64,000 nucleotides of DNA from contig NZ_AKVN02000001.1 of assembly GCF_000271485.2 (NCBI RefSeq), positions 686,001-750,000 on the forward strand. The letters run 5' to 3'. Source of the stretch: Pelosinus fermentans DSM 17108. GTDB taxonomy: Bacteria > Bacillota > Negativicutes > DSM-13327. A program made the position numbers and the translations under genes. The stretch's first letter is position 1; each line of letters opens with the position of its first letter. A model generated the notes under the pieces. The model saw nothing but the letters and a program-made list of their open reading frames with translations, had not been told where the DNA came from and searched no databases. This document shows positions 15,754 to 24,453 of this stretch, piece by piece.

Positions 15754-17673
15754 GTGGAAAAGAAACCATTTTATATTACAACGCCTATTTATTATCCGAG
15801 TGATCGCTTACATATTGGTCATGCTTATACAACGACCATTGCTGATGCGGCTGCCAGGTATAAAAGACTGGCAGGATCAGAAGTACTCTTTCTCACTGGA
15901 TCAGATGAACATGGTCAAAAAATTCAGCGCAAAGCGGCAGAACAAAATGTGACACCGATTGCTTATGTTGATAAAATTGTTGATTCTTTTCAGCAATTAT
16001 GGGAGAAATTAAATATTTCTCATGATGATTTTATTCGTACAACAGAGCAGCGTCATCATGATGTTGTACAAGCTATTTTCCAAAAAATTTATGATAAAGG
16101 TGATATTTACAAAGCTGCTTATGAAGGCTGGTATTGTACGCCTTGCGAGACCTTCTGGATGGAACGCCAGGTTGCAGAGGGGAAGTGTCCTGACTGCGGA
16201 CGACCAGTAGAAATCGTGCAGGAGGAAAGTTATTTTTTCCGCATGTCTAAATATCAGGACCGATTGCTTGCCTATATTGAAAACAATCCCGATTTCATTC
16301 AGCCTGTATCTCGCCGTAATGAGATGCTGAATTTTATTAAGGGGGGTTTAGAGGATCTTTGTGTTTCTCGCACAACCTTTGACTGGGGGATTCCCGTACC
16401 CTTTGATACCAAGCATGTCGTATATGTATGGTTTGATGCATTAACCAATTATATTACTGCTGCAGGTTATCTAGATGATCGGGAGAAATTTGCTAAGTTC
16501 TGGCCGGCTGACATACATTTAGTCGGAAAGGAAATTGTACGTTTTCATAGTATTATCTGGCCGATTATTTTAATGGCTTTGGATCTCGAAATACCCGCAA
16601 AGGTATATGGACATGGGTGGTTAATCATGGAAGGCGACAAAATGTCCAAATCCAAAGGCAATGTAATTGATCCGGTTACCTTAATTGAAGAGTTTGGTCC
16701 AGATGCAATTCGTTATTTTCTGCTGAGAGAGATCAATTTAGGAATGGATGGGAATTTCTCCAGAGAAGCTCTTATTAATCGAATTAATGCTGATTTGGCA
16801 AATGACTTAGGAAACTTATTACATAGAACGTTAAACATGATTGGACGTTTTAATAGTGGTGTGATTAAAGCAGCTGGAGATGTAGAAGAACTAGATCACC
16901 AGTTGGCACAATTGGTACAGAGTACTGTGATCCAATATGAAAAATTTATGGATGTTATGGATATTAATGCAGCAATCAAAGTCGTTTGGGCATTGATCAG
17001 CCGCACCAATAAATATATTGATGAAACGGCTCCCTGGGCATTGGCTAAGGATGAGGCGAAGCACTCCCGCTTAAATACGGTGCTGTACAATTTGGCAGAG
17101 ACGCTGCGAATTATAGCAATTTTGATTACTCCTTTTATGCCGGTTACAGGACCAAAGATTTGGGGGCAATTGGGGTTAACCACTGATTTTAAAGCTGTTA
17201 CCTTAGAGGATGTTAAGGGTTGGGGAAAACTATCCCCAGGTATTGTCGTATCGAAACCTGAACCGATCTTCCCGCGAATTGAAGATAAGGTTGTTGAAGC
17301 TGCGTCAGACCAAGGGAAGCAGCAGTCAGCAGCGGTACCTGATGAAAATATCTCTGAAGTTAGCATTGATGAATTTGCAAAAATGGATCTTAGAGTCGTC
17401 ACCGTACTCGCAGCCGAAAAAGTGGAAAAGGCTGATAAGCTCTTGAAATTGACGGTGGACTTGGGCACCCAGCAGCGCACTATTGTTTCAGGCATTGCCA
17501 AGCATTACACACCAGAGGAATTAGTAGGTCAGAATGTAGTCATGATTATTAACTTAAAGCCAGCGAAAATTCGCGGTATCGAATCTCGTGGCATGGTTTT
17601 AGCGGCTTCTTGTGATGATCAATTAAAAGTAGTCACCGTTCCCGGAATGCCCGCCGGCAGCAAGGTGAAATAA
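15754..17673 (+). CDS. metG: Methionine-tRNA ligase
   Basis: Class I aminoacyl-tRNA synthetase charging tRNA-Met. HIGH motif in LHIGHAYTTT near residue 22; zinc knuckle CTPCETFW...CPDCGRP near residue 125-150; KMSKS in GDKMSKSKGN near 300; anticodon-binding helical domain; C-terminal EMAP/Trbp111-type tRNA-binding domain (about 530-639) that dimerises. The 639-aa length is typical. The frame is open from 15655, but nothing before PFYITTPIYYPSD is conserved; GTG 15754 after GGGGAGG is chosen with moderate certainty (12-base spacing), ATG 15733 being the alternative. Upstream of tatD as metS is in Bacillus. Confidence 0.95.
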   Translation: MEKKPFYITTPIYYPSDRLHIGHAYTTTIADAAARYKRLAGSEVLFLTGSDEHGQKIQRKAAEQNVTPIAYVDKIVDSFQQLWEKLNISHDDFIRTTEQRHHDVVQAIFQKIYDKGDIYKAAYEGWYCTPCETFWMERQVAEGKCPDCGRPVEIVQEESYFFRMSKYQDRLLAYIENNPDFIQPVSRRNEMLNFIKGGLEDLCVSRTTFDWGIPVPFDTKHVVYVWFDALTNYITAAGYLDDREKFAKFWPADIHLVGKEIVRFHSIIWPIILMALDLEIPAKVYGHGWLIMEGDKMSKSKGNVIDPVTLIEEFGPDAIRYFLLREINLGMDGNFSREALINRINADLANDLGNLLHRTLNMIGRFNSGVIKAAGDVEELDHQLAQLVQSTVIQYEKFMDVMDINAAIKVVWALISRTNKYIDETAPWALAKDEAKHSRLNTVLYNLAETLRIIAILITPFMPVTGPKIWGQLGLTTDFKAVTLEDVKGWGKLSPGIVVSKPEPIFPRIEDKVVEAASDQGKQQSAAVPDENISEVSIDEFAKMDLRVVTVLAAEKVEKADKLLKLTVDLGTQQRTIVSGIAKHYTPEELVGQNVVMIINLKPAKIRGIESRGMVLAASCDDQLKVVTVPGMPAGSKVK

Positions 17674-17718
17674 GATTACATAAGAAAGCGCCTGCTATAG
17701 GCGCTTTCTTATGTAATA
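17673..17718 (+). terminator. Strong hairpin after metG
   Basis: ATTACATAAGAAAGCGCCT and AGGCGCTTTCTTATGTAAT are near-perfect complements of about 19 bp with a 4-base loop. A T run is lacking, so termination efficiency is uncertain. Confidence 0.7.
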
Positions 17719-17760
17719 GGATAAAAATTTATGTTGTCAGGTGGCAAGATGGAAAACGTT

Positions 17761-17860
17761 ATGAACCACAAAGGCACAATGCCGCTGACGCGGCACACAA
17801 AGGAAAAGAAAGCGCCAAATTATAAATAACCCTTTGTGTCCTTTGCGCCTTTGTGGTTCG
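17761..17860. repeat. Intergenic palindromic repeat, ACAAAG type, with nested hairpin
   Basis: Arms GAACCACAAAGGCACAA and CTTTGCGCCTTTGTGGTTC pair. Inside the left half GCCGC-TGAC-GCGGC forms its own mini-hairpin. Near-identical to the copies at 33461 and 57481. Confidence 0.88.
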
Positions 17861-17918
17861 ATTGTTTTATAGTTCACGTCCCATTTTCTTAACATAACAA
17901 GTACGAGGAGTGTTAACC

Positions 17919-18683
17919 ATGTTATTTGATTCTCATGCACATATTGATGATGAAAAGTTTGATATCGATCGTGAAGAAGTAATCCAAAGAGCGATCGATA
18001 ATGGTGTAACAGGGATTATTAATGTTGGGGCCTCGATGGAGTCCTCTGCTCGTTCCATTGCCCTGGCAGAAAAATATGAAGGTATTTATGCTGCTGTCGG
18101 TATTCATCCTCATGATGCTAAAGATGCTTTAGATACAGATTATGAACAATTAGTCCGTTGGACTGCTCTTGATAAGGTGGTTGCCATTGGAGAGATTGGT
18201 CTGGATTATTATTATGATTTTTCACCGCGAGAGGTACAACGTTCGGTATTTATTCATCAACTTGATGTAGCTCGTCAAACAAATATGCCTTTTATTATTC
18301 ACGACCGAGATGCTCATGGTGATGTATTGGAGATTTTAAAAAAAGAAGCCAAAGGTTTAAAAGGTGTGCTGCACTGTTTTTCAGGGAGTTTGGAGATGGC
18401 AAATGAAGTCATAAAGATGGGGCTGTATGTTTCCATAGCCGGTCCTGTTACCTTTAAAAATGCAGCAAAGCTTCCGGAAATTGTGACCAAAGTTCCATTG
18501 GAATATTTATTAGTAGAAACCGATTCCCCGTATTTAACACCTCAGCCATACCGAGGCAAGCGTAACGAGCCAGCTTATGTAAAATTGGTGGCCGAACAGG
18601 TTGCTAATTTACGTGGTATTGAGTTGGATGTTTTGGCAAAAGCGACGAGTGAAAATGTAAAAAGATTATTTGGAATATCTTAA
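17919..18683 (+). CDS. TatD family metal-dependent DNase
   Basis: TIM-barrel metal hydrolase of 254 aa (YabD in Bacillus). Metal ligands are visible: HAHID near residue 5, E in IGEIGLDYY near 90, H in HCFSG near 150, and ETDSPYL near 200. Members act as 3'-5' exonucleases or deoxyribonucleases and, in some cases, D-tyrosyl-tRNA hydrolases. GTG 17910 is also open, but GAGGAG at its own position leaves the ATG at 17919 as start. Located between metG and the yabE-like gene as in Bacillus, but separated from metG by a repeat. Confidence 0.9.
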   Translation: MLFDSHAHIDDEKFDIDREEVIQRAIDNGVTGIINVGASMESSARSIALAEKYEGIYAAVGIHPHDAKDALDTDYEQLVRWTALDKVVAIGEIGLDYYYDFSPREVQRSVFIHQLDVARQTNMPFIIHDRDAHGDVLEILKKEAKGLKGVLHCFSGSLEMANEVIKMGLYVSIAGPVTFKNAAKLPEIVTKVPLEYLLVETDSPYLTPQPYRGKRNEPAYVKLVAEQVANLRGIELDVLAKATSENVKRLFGIS

Positions 18684-18708
18684 GAATAACAGAATATATT
18701 AACCTATG

Positions 18709-18751
18709 GGAGAGTATTTTTAATAAAAGATATTCTCTTTATTTTTTTGTA
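18709..18751 (+). terminator. Terminator after tatD
   Basis: GAGAGTATTTT and AAAAGATATTCTC pair with a small bulge, then TTTATTTTTTT follows. Confidence 0.7.
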
Positions 18752-18829
18752 AATTTTAAGGAAAGGACATTGTAGTTTTATATTCTATTTAAGGGGGCTG
18801 ACGTCAGAAAATACGTTGGGTTCAAAATA

Positions 18830-18859
18830 TTGACAAGTATGTAACGCAGGAGGTATAAA
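18830..18859 (+). promoter_or_regulatory. Upstream promoter of the yabE-like gene
   Basis: TTGACA and TATAAA with an 18-base spacer. A perfect 10-bp palindrome CTGACGTCAG lies just upstream at 18798-18807. Confidence 0.5.
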
Positions 18860-18903
18860 AAAGGATATTTTGGTAAATAATATAGGGAAAGCTAGAAAAA
18901 AAC

Positions 18904-18932
18904 TAGACAATACGAATAAGTCATGGTATAAT
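18904..18932 (+). promoter_or_regulatory. Proximal promoter of the yabE-like gene
   Basis: TAGACA and TATAAT with a 17-base spacer. Transcription would begin about 20 bases before the start codon, so a promoter here leaves no room for a riboswitch. Confidence 0.65.
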
Positions 18933-18960
18933 ACTCAAACGTTTGAAAAGGAGGTATTTT

Positions 18961-19947
18961 ATGACTTATATTGAGTTGAAAAAAGTGTTTTTTCGACAAA
19001 AAATGCTACCCCTATTTCTCGCGCTGTTCACTGTTTTATTGGTGGCGACAGGGTTCATGTTTGCCAACAAAAAAGTACACATTGCCGTTGACGGCACTAC
19101 CATAATGATTAGCACACTACATAGCAAACCTCAAGATGTTTTAGTACAGGCTGGAATTCATTTAGATCCGAAAGATGAATATCGTCTGTCAACAAAGAAA
19201 TTAACGGATGGTAGTACCATTTCGGTATATCGTGCTGTACCTGTTACGGTAACCTATCAGGGAAAAACTGAGGTGATCGTCACAGGGAAGCCTACAGTGG
19301 GGGAATTGGCAGAAAGCTTAGGAATGAACATGGAAAATACTAAGCTGGTGCCAGAGGGGCAAAATAAAATAGAAGCCGATATGTTTATTCAAGCCATTAC
19401 GCTAACCCAGAAAGAGGTTGAACGTGATGTGGTAGAGCGATTTACTGTTATGAGGCAGCCGGATTCAACCTTGGAAAAGGGGGTTGAGAGGGTCATTGAA
19501 GAAGGGCAGGATGGAGTTAAAACGATTGTTGCTCGTATTCATTATGCTGATGGTGTGGAAGTAAGTGCAGAGCAACTAAGTGAAAAAATAAAAGAGCCGC
19601 CAAAACCACAGGTTATTCATGTAGGTACTCGTGATGTGGTTGATACATCACGTGGATCGATGCGATTCAGCCGAGTAATGGCAATGGAGGCCAGTGCGTA
19701 TCTGCCAACAGATGGTTCTGTTGAGGGAATAACTGCAACCGGTGTGAAGGCGCGTCGCGGTATTGTAGCCGTTGATCCCGATGTTATACCTTTGGGAACC
19801 AGAGTGTATGTTCAGGGATATGGTTTAGCTACGGCTGCTGATGTTGGTGGTGCAATTGTTGGCAATCGTATCGATTTGTGTATGGAAAATGACAGTGAAG
19901 CCTGGAGATTTGGTAGAAGATCAGTAAAAGTTTATATTCTTGACTAA
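18961..19947 (+). CDS. G5 and 3D domain cell-wall protein (YabE/RpfB-like)
   Basis: A 328-aa exported or membrane-anchored wall-remodelling protein. One N-terminal hydrophobic segment (about residues 13-35) follows a basic start. Two ubiquitin-like DUF348 repeats (about 40-150), a G5 domain (about 152-225), and a C-terminal 3D domain with the aspartates in AVDPDVIPLG, AADVGG and GNRIDL complete it. The 3D fold is related to MltA-type lytic transglycosylases, so peptidoglycan cleavage is likely. The TTG at 18943 is open, but AAAGGAGG is placed for the ATG at 18961. Same place as yabE in Bacillus. Confidence 0.88.
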   Translation: MTYIELKKVFFRQKMLPLFLALFTVLLVATGFMFANKKVHIAVDGTTIMISTLHSKPQDVLVQAGIHLDPKDEYRLSTKKLTDGSTISVYRAVPVTVTYQGKTEVIVTGKPTVGELAESLGMNMENTKLVPEGQNKIEADMFIQAITLTQKEVERDVVERFTVMRQPDSTLEKGVERVIEEGQDGVKTIVARIHYADGVEVSAEQLSEKIKEPPKPQVIHVGTRDVVDTSRGSMRFSRVMAMEASAYLPTDGSVEGITATGVKARRGIVAVDPDVIPLGTRVYVQGYGLATAADVGGAIVGNRIDLCMENDSEAWRFGRRSVKVYILD

Positions 19948-19975
19948 CAGGGGGTATACTCCCTGTTCTTTTTTT
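19946..19975 (+). terminator. Terminator after the yabE-like gene
   Basis: AACAGGGGG and CTCCCTGTT pair around TATA, followed by CTTTTTTT. Confidence 0.85.
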
Positions 19976-20038
19976 GATACTATAATATGGATACTTTTGA
20001 TTGCAAAGTAAGTAGAAAGAGAGAAAGTGGTAGGTAAG

Positions 20039-20563
20039 ATGATTAAAGAAGTAATTATTGTTGAAGGTAAAAATGACATACATGCGGTGAAAAGGGCAGT
20101 AGAGGCTGATTGTATTGCAACAGGCGGTTTTACATTGGCACCTCATAGCCTGGAGAAGATTTCCCAAGCTTATACGAAGCGTGGTATTATTATTTTGACA
20201 GATCCGGATAGTGCTGGTGAGCGGATACGCAATTTTTTAAGCCAGCGTTTTCCTGAAGCCAAGCATGCCTTTGTTCCCAAAGAAGACGCCATTGCCAAAA
20301 ATGATATTGGCATTGAACAGGCATCGAGTGAAGCGATACGCGGTGCTCTTGCCAAAGTGCGGTATTTGGAGTGGCAGCCAAGTGAGGAATTTATGTGGTC
20401 TGATATTATGCAGTATGGACTTAGCGGTACCCAAGATGCCTCGGCCAAACGGGCAATTGTGGGTGCCAAACTTGGCATTGGCTATGCGAATGCTAAAACC
20501 TTTTTACAGCGTCTTAACCATTATGGCGTAACCCGCGCCGAATTTGAACAGGCGGTACAATAA
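20039..20563 (+). CDS. rnmV: Ribonuclease M5
   Basis: TOPRIM nuclease maturing 5S rRNA precursors, 174 aa. The TOPRIM glutamate is in VIIVEGKND at residues 5-13 and the DxD in LTDPDSAGERIR near 60. GTG 20027 is open too, but conserved sequence begins at MIKEVIIVEG. It is followed by rsmA with only a 16-base gap, the same pair as in Bacillus. Confidence 0.92.
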   Translation: MIKEVIIVEGKNDIHAVKRAVEADCIATGGFTLAPHSLEKISQAYTKRGIIILTDPDSAGERIRNFLSQRFPEAKHAFVPKEDAIAKNDIGIEQASSEAIRGALAKVRYLEWQPSEEFMWSDIMQYGLSGTQDASAKRAIVGAKLGIGYANAKTFLQRLNHYGVTRAEFEQAVQ

Positions 20564-20579
20564 CATTGGAGGCAGTAAT

Positions 20580-21422
20580 ATGAAACAGCCGACTATAGCA
20601 AATAAAGATGTAACCTTACATATTTTAAAGCGATTTGGAATCCGGATGAGCAAAAAGCTCGGACAGAATTTTTTAATTGATGAGCATGTGGTTCAAAGTA
20701 TCGTGAAGGCCGCCAATATTACCCAGGATGATGCTGTGCTGGAGATTGGTCCGGGAATCGGCACTTTAACCCAAGGATTGGCAGAAGCTGGTGCGGCTGT
20801 CACGGCTGTGGAAATCGATCGAAGATTGATCGAGGTACTGGCAAAGACACTGGAAGGTTATGAAAACATTCGAGTTGTTCATGGTGATATCTTGCGTATT
20901 GATATTGGAAAAGAAGTAGCGGCCCCCAGGTATAAGGTGGTAGCAAACTTACCCTATTACATTACAACACCAATTATTATGGGGCTGCTGGAAGCGCACA
21001 TGCCTGTAGATATTCTAGTCACCATGGTGCAGAAAGAAGTTGCTCAGCGTATGGTTGCTGTCCCTGGCACGAAAGATTATGGCTCCTTATCCGTGGCAGT
21101 TCAATACTACACCAAGCCTGAGATTATGTTTATTGTACCACCGGCTTCCTTTATTCCGCCTCCCGCTGTTGATTCAGCAGTGATTCGCTGTACTGTGAGA
21201 GAAAAACCGCCAGTAGAGGTAAATGAAAGAATTTTTTTCCGCGTGGTAAAAGCCGCTTTTGCTCAACGTCGTAAAACCTTGTCGAATACTCTTAAAACGA
21301 CAGGTGTACCTGCTGAGACCTTAAAAGTAATATTAGAAAAAGCTGGTATTGATGGTGGGCGTCGTGGTGAGACGTTATCCTTAGAAGAATTTGCTGCGAT
21401 TGCTAATGTATGGATACAGTAA
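20580..21422 (+). CDS. rsmA: 16S rRNA A1518/A1519 dimethyltransferase
   Basis: KsgA: dimethylates two adjacent adenosines in the terminal 16S helix during 30S maturation. LGQNFLID near residue 24, SAM-binding EIGPGIGTLT near 55, and the catalytic NLPYYITTPI near 125 are intact; 280 aa is typical. ATG 20580 follows TTGGAGG; a TTG start at 20544 inside rnmV is unlikely. Operon with rnmV. Loss gives kasugamycin resistance in other bacteria. Confidence 0.95.
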   Translation: MKQPTIANKDVTLHILKRFGIRMSKKLGQNFLIDEHVVQSIVKAANITQDDAVLEIGPGIGTLTQGLAEAGAAVTAVEIDRRLIEVLAKTLEGYENIRVVHGDILRIDIGKEVAAPRYKVVANLPYYITTPIIMGLLEAHMPVDILVTMVQKEVAQRMVAVPGTKDYGSLSVAVQYYTKPEIMFIVPPASFIPPPAVDSAVIRCTVREKPPVEVNERIFFRVVKAAFAQRRKTLSNTLKTTGVPAETLKVILEKAGIDGGRRGETLSLEEFAAIANVWIQ

Positions 21423-21433
21423 AAATAATAGCT

Positions 21434-21480
21434 GAAGAGCCCCTGCTTGTTTTTGCGGCAGGGGCTCTTCTTAATTTTTT
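21434..21480 (+). terminator. Bidirectional terminator between rsmA and the glycosyltransferase
   Basis: GAAGAGCCCCTGC and GCAGGGGCTCTTC form a perfect 13-bp stem. TTAATTTTTT follows on the plus strand and an AT-rich tail on the minus strand, so it can serve both convergent genes. Confidence 0.9.
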
Positions 21481-22264
21481 ATGGATTTAAAAAATGATCT
21501 AATACATCGAAACGACGTTCATTATGGTAGCCGGTATAGGTCTTGTTTTGCCACTGACGAGTTCGAGGCGCATTTTGGAAGACGCTGATAGCCTCTAAAC
21601 AATCGCCTACAATGGTTTCAATGATTTTTGCACAATGGATATGAGTTTTTAGGGATGAACCTAATTGATAATGAGGAATGGTAGTAGCCACGTCAATTTT
21701 TAGTTTATTCATTCTGGATAAAGCCATAGTTACAGGTGGAATAGCCAATTCGCGAAGTGGGATTGTGGATAAAAAACGTCGTGAAACAGCATGAGGACCG
21801 TGAGAAGGCGTTGCTAAATTAATTTTTTTGTCTAAACCAAGTTCTTTATTTAGATTGAGCCTCCATTGAAAGGTGGGGTTATAACGTTCAATATGTCGTG
21901 GTGGTGCAGGATAGCAATTCGTTAGCGCCAAATCTAAATGTTTGATTAAGATCCCGTCAATGAGTTCGGTTAGGTTTTCTGCAAATGTCCCTACCATGTC
22001 GCCGTCCACAAAGGCCACTACATCGCTGCCTAATGCTAATGCTACCTTTGCGCCGATAGCCCGAGGGATGTCAATACCTAGACGTTCGTGGAAGTAAAGA
22101 ATTTGTAATTTTGGGATGCCAATTTGTAATACTTCATGCATGGTAGAATCATTGGAACCGTTTGCGACTAGAATAATGTGATCAATTTGGAGTGTACTTA
22201 AGTTTTGTAGAACTGTTGCGATACGTCCAGCTTCGTTCTTGGCTGGAACAACCACAGTGATCAT
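21479..22264 (-). CDS. Family 2 glycosyltransferase-like protein
   Basis: A 261-aa GT-A fold protein. ITVVVPAKNEAGRI at the N-terminus and the ANGSNDST segment are typical GT2 nucleotide-sugar motifs, and VDGDMVG at about residues 91-97 is the DxD metal site. No membrane segments, so it is probably cytoplasmic or peripheral. Acceptor and sugar unknown. It lies convergent to rsmA and divergent from yabG; Bacillus has no counterpart at this point. A role in spore or envelope polysaccharide is only a guess from the neighbour. Confidence 0.8.
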   Translation of the reverse strand: MITVVVPAKNEAGRIATVLQNLSTLQIDHIILVANGSNDSTMHEVLQIGIPKLQILYFHERLGIDIPRAIGAKVALALGSDVVAFVDGDMVGTFAENLTELIDGILIKHLDLALTNCYPAPPRHIERYNPTFQWRLNLNKELGLDKKINLATPSHGPHAVSRRFLSTIPLRELAIPPVTMALSRMNKLKIDVATTIPHYQLGSSLKTHIHCAKIIETIVGDCLEAISVFQNAPRTRQWQNKTYTGYHNERRFDVLDHFLNP

Positions 22265-22409
22265 GCGCCATCACCTCGAAGATTTTGAGTGCGGTGCATG
22301 TGGCTCCTAAAGGCCACAGGTGTAATACAGTATATTGAGAAAAGGTCTTTTTGGTTACCCGCCAAATGCAGAAGTTACTGAAATATATTGGAAGGTTTTT
22401 TGGGTGTGG

Positions 22410-22436
22410 CACTTTTTTTTTATGCTACATAGTATG
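22410..22436 (+). promoter_or_regulatory. Possible SigK-type promoter of yabG
   Basis: CAC and CATAGTATG are 15 bases apart and about 25 bases before the yabG start. This differs at one position from the usual CATAnnnTA -10 form of SigK promoters. Bacillus yabG is SigK-dependent, which motivates the call. Confidence 0.3.
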
Positions 22437-22459
22437 TAATAAGTAAGGGGGGGATAGGG

Positions 22460-23335
22460 GTGGCTAATGTAGCAGTAGGGGATTTAGTAATTCGGAAATC
22501 TCATGGCGGTGATATTGTTTTTAAGGTAACTAATATTTATGAGGATAATACAGGGCAATCACATTGTACATTAAAAGGAATGCATTTGCGGTTAGTAGCA
22601 GATGCGCCGTTAAGTGATTTAGAACGAGTGGGAGCAGAACACCTGCGTAATGAAATATTGCATATGGAAAGTGTGCATAATGATACATTGAAAAGAGTCT
22701 TGATGCGTCGCAGTATGGAAAGGGAAAAAGTGAATAACATCCGAGCAGAGCACGCGAAAAAGTATGAATACTTTGAATTGCCGGGTCGTGTACTGCATCT
22801 GGACGGAGACGAAGAGTATCTTGCCATGTGTTTAAAAACCTATAATCAAATGAATATCGATGCAGTTGGTCGATGTATTGAGGAATCAAAGCAGCCAGAG
22901 CATGTGATTGCTTTAGTGGATGAGTATCGTCCTGACATTTTAATTTTAACTGGTCATGATGCGTTATTAGGAGGTGGCAAAAAGGATTTCAAAGATATTA
23001 ATAATTATCGTAACTCCAGATATTTTATAGAATCCGTCAAGAAGGCTAGAATTTTTGAACCATCAAAGGATGATCTGGTGATTTTTGCTGGTGCCTGCCA
23101 ATCTTACTTTGAAGCCATTTTAATAGCAGGGGCTAATTTTGCCAGTGCTCCGACTCGGATTTTTATTCATGCTTATGATCCTGTGTTTATTGCAGAAAAA
23201 GTTGCATTTACTCCTATCAATCGAACGGTCGATATTGGTGATGCCATCACTGCATCCGTAACAGGTGCTGATGGTGTGGGAGGGATTGAAACCCGGGGGA
23301 AATTTAGATTAGGCTTACCAAAGACTCCTTATTAA
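22460..23335 (+). CDS. yabG: Sporulation-specific protease YabG
   Basis: Homologue of Bacillus YabG, 291 aa, a cysteine protease of the mother cell that trims spore-coat proteins late in sporulation. The N-terminal VAVGDLVIRKSHGGDIVFKV, the central RVLHLDGDEEYL and PDILILTGHDALL, and FAGACQSYFEAILIAGANFASAP are characteristic. GTG start behind GGGGGGATAGGG. It is the clearest sign that this organism makes endospores. In Bacillus it follows ksgA directly; here a glycosyltransferase is inserted. Confidence 0.93.
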   Translation: MANVAVGDLVIRKSHGGDIVFKVTNIYEDNTGQSHCTLKGMHLRLVADAPLSDLERVGAEHLRNEILHMESVHNDTLKRVLMRRSMEREKVNNIRAEHAKKYEYFELPGRVLHLDGDEEYLAMCLKTYNQMNIDAVGRCIEESKQPEHVIALVDEYRPDILILTGHDALLGGGKKDFKDINNYRNSRYFIESVKKARIFEPSKDDLVIFAGACQSYFEAILIAGANFASAPTRIFIHAYDPVFIAEKVAFTPINRTVDIGDAITASVTGADGVGGIETRGKFRLGLPKTPY

Positions 23336-23356
23336 AAATAAATACTTATGTGAAAA

Positions 23357-23403
23357 AAGAAAGCCCTAGCAATGATGCTGAAAATCATTGACAAGGGCTT
23401 CTC
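23357..23403 (-). terminator. Terminator between yabG and the DUF1836 gene
   Basis: AAGCCCT..CAATGAT and ATCATTG..AGGGCTT form an interrupted stem of about 15 bp. Read on the minus strand it is followed by TTCTTTTTT, so it best serves the minus-strand DUF1836 gene; it may also stop yabG transcripts. Confidence 0.7.
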
Positions 23404-23450
23404 AATAGTCTAGAAAGTTGATAATAAAATGCATAAGGTTATAAAAACAA

Positions 23451-23545
23451 TCAATCGCGAAGGTCGCAAAGAAATGCGAAGAACACGAAGGATATTATGA
23501 ATACTTTATATTTCTTCGTATTCTTCGCGTCTTCGCGGTTCAAAA
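23451..23545. repeat. Intergenic palindromic repeat, GCGAAG type
   Basis: Left arm TCGCGAAGGTCGCAAAGAAATG and right arm CTTCGCGTCTTCGCGGTTC, with AAAACAAT and AAAATGTTTT flanks extending the palindrome. It lies between the convergent ends of yabG and the DUF1836 gene. Confidence 0.85.
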
Positions 23546-23565
23546 TGTTTTATTTTTATACATCG

Positions 23566-24174
23566 TCAGTCTTGCACTTTAAAATAGGTATCGATCATTT
23601 CTTCGGCAAGCTGTTTGGCGGCAGTAGCTTCGGCTACCAGCAGTAATACCGTTAAAAATTTTTCTACCATATCTTTATTTGCGTTGTTTTCGAAGGGATT
23701 ATTGATTTTTTCGCAAACTCTATTAAAGCGATCCTCATAATCATTACAAGCATCGAAGTACTCTTCTTTTTGAAACTCTAAAAATGCTCTGTAAATATCA
23801 TCAAGGGCAATAATGGATGTTTTTTCTTCCGGATGGCCTAGGGTTCTTAAAATTGGATTAAAGATGGTTTTCACATCATCTAGAGAAAGAACTTGTTTGA
23901 GGTGGTAGATTAGACTTAACAGGATAATGTGATTCTTGTCATATTTCTTTTTGTCCGAAGGATTGAGTAAGCCATTCTTAGTATAATTATTAATCATTGC
24001 TTTCGTGATTGCAACGCTGGTTTCATCTCCTTTACGGCGATGGTTCAGTTTGCTGTTTAGTAATTCTGTTACTTGGTCTGCATATTGTTTAATAGAAGGG
24101 ATATCTTCCACTTTTAACTCATTATCAAGTAGTTTTGTTGCAAAACCTTCTAAAACTGATTTTGTTATTTCCAT
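23566..24174 (-). CDS. DUF1836 protein, possible regulator of the ter operon
   Basis: A 202-aa soluble protein matching DUF1836, a family with a MerR-like helix-turn-helix visible as VAITKAMINNYTKNGLL near residues 55-72. The C-terminal half is helical. No established function. A longer frame from 24222 is open, but GAGGTG precedes the ATG at 24174. It is transcribed divergently from the ter genes, and the intergenic region holds inverted repeats, so local control of the ter operon and of itself is a reasonable inference. Confidence 0.75.
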   Translation of the reverse strand: MEITKSVLEGFATKLLDNELKVEDIPSIKQYADQVTELLNSKLNHRRKGDETSVAITKAMINNYTKNGLLNPSDKKKYDKNHIILLSLIYHLKQVLSLDDVKTIFNPILRTLGHPEEKTSIIALDDIYRAFLEFQKEEYFDACNDYEDRFNRVCEKINNPFENNANKDMVEKFLTVLLLVAEATAAKQLAEEMIDTYFKVQD

Positions 24175-24192
24175 GTTATACACCTCATTTGT

Positions 24193-24222
24193 ATTATAAT
24201 ATTTTCTAATGCTAGATGTCAA
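24193..24222 (-). promoter_or_regulatory. Promoter of the DUF1836 gene
   Basis: On the minus strand TTGACA and TATAAT are 18 bases apart. CTAGATGT at 24212-24219 overlaps the -35 region and recurs in inverted form at 24333-24340. Confidence 0.7.
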
Positions 24223-24359
24223 AATTATTATAATTATATTATATGAATATAAATACTAGGTATTGAGATACTAATAGAAAAATAGCTTAAAATGGAGAAA
24301 AAAATAGATAATTATGTTGAATTGTGACAACTACATCTAGAAATAATACAAAATAAGTA

Positions 24360-24388
24360 TTGTAGTTTTTAAAACTACATGATATTAT
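24360..24388 (+). promoter_or_regulatory. Promoter of the ter operon with an overlapping palindrome
   Basis: TTGTAG and TATTAT with a 17-base spacer, about 65 bases upstream of the first terD gene. The perfect inverted repeat TGTAGTTTT-T-AAAACTACA (24361-24379) covers the -35 box and most of the spacer, a placement typical of repressor or MerR-type sites. Confidence 0.55.
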
Positions 24389-24453
24389 ATTTATATTACA
24401 ATTTTAAATGGACAAAACCACGTAATGGGATTTTGACATGAAGGGGGTCAATT

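Noticed and set aside
16896-17501. Minus-strand 201-codon reading frame inside metG
   Set aside because: Antisense to a strongly conserved essential gene; no ribosome site and low-complexity Ser/Thr-rich translation.
18684-18960. Possible c-di-AMP (ydaO) riboswitch before the yabE-like gene
   Set aside because: Such riboswitches often precede wall hydrolase genes, but I see no conserved core, and a good promoter only about 30 bases from the start leaves no room on that transcript.
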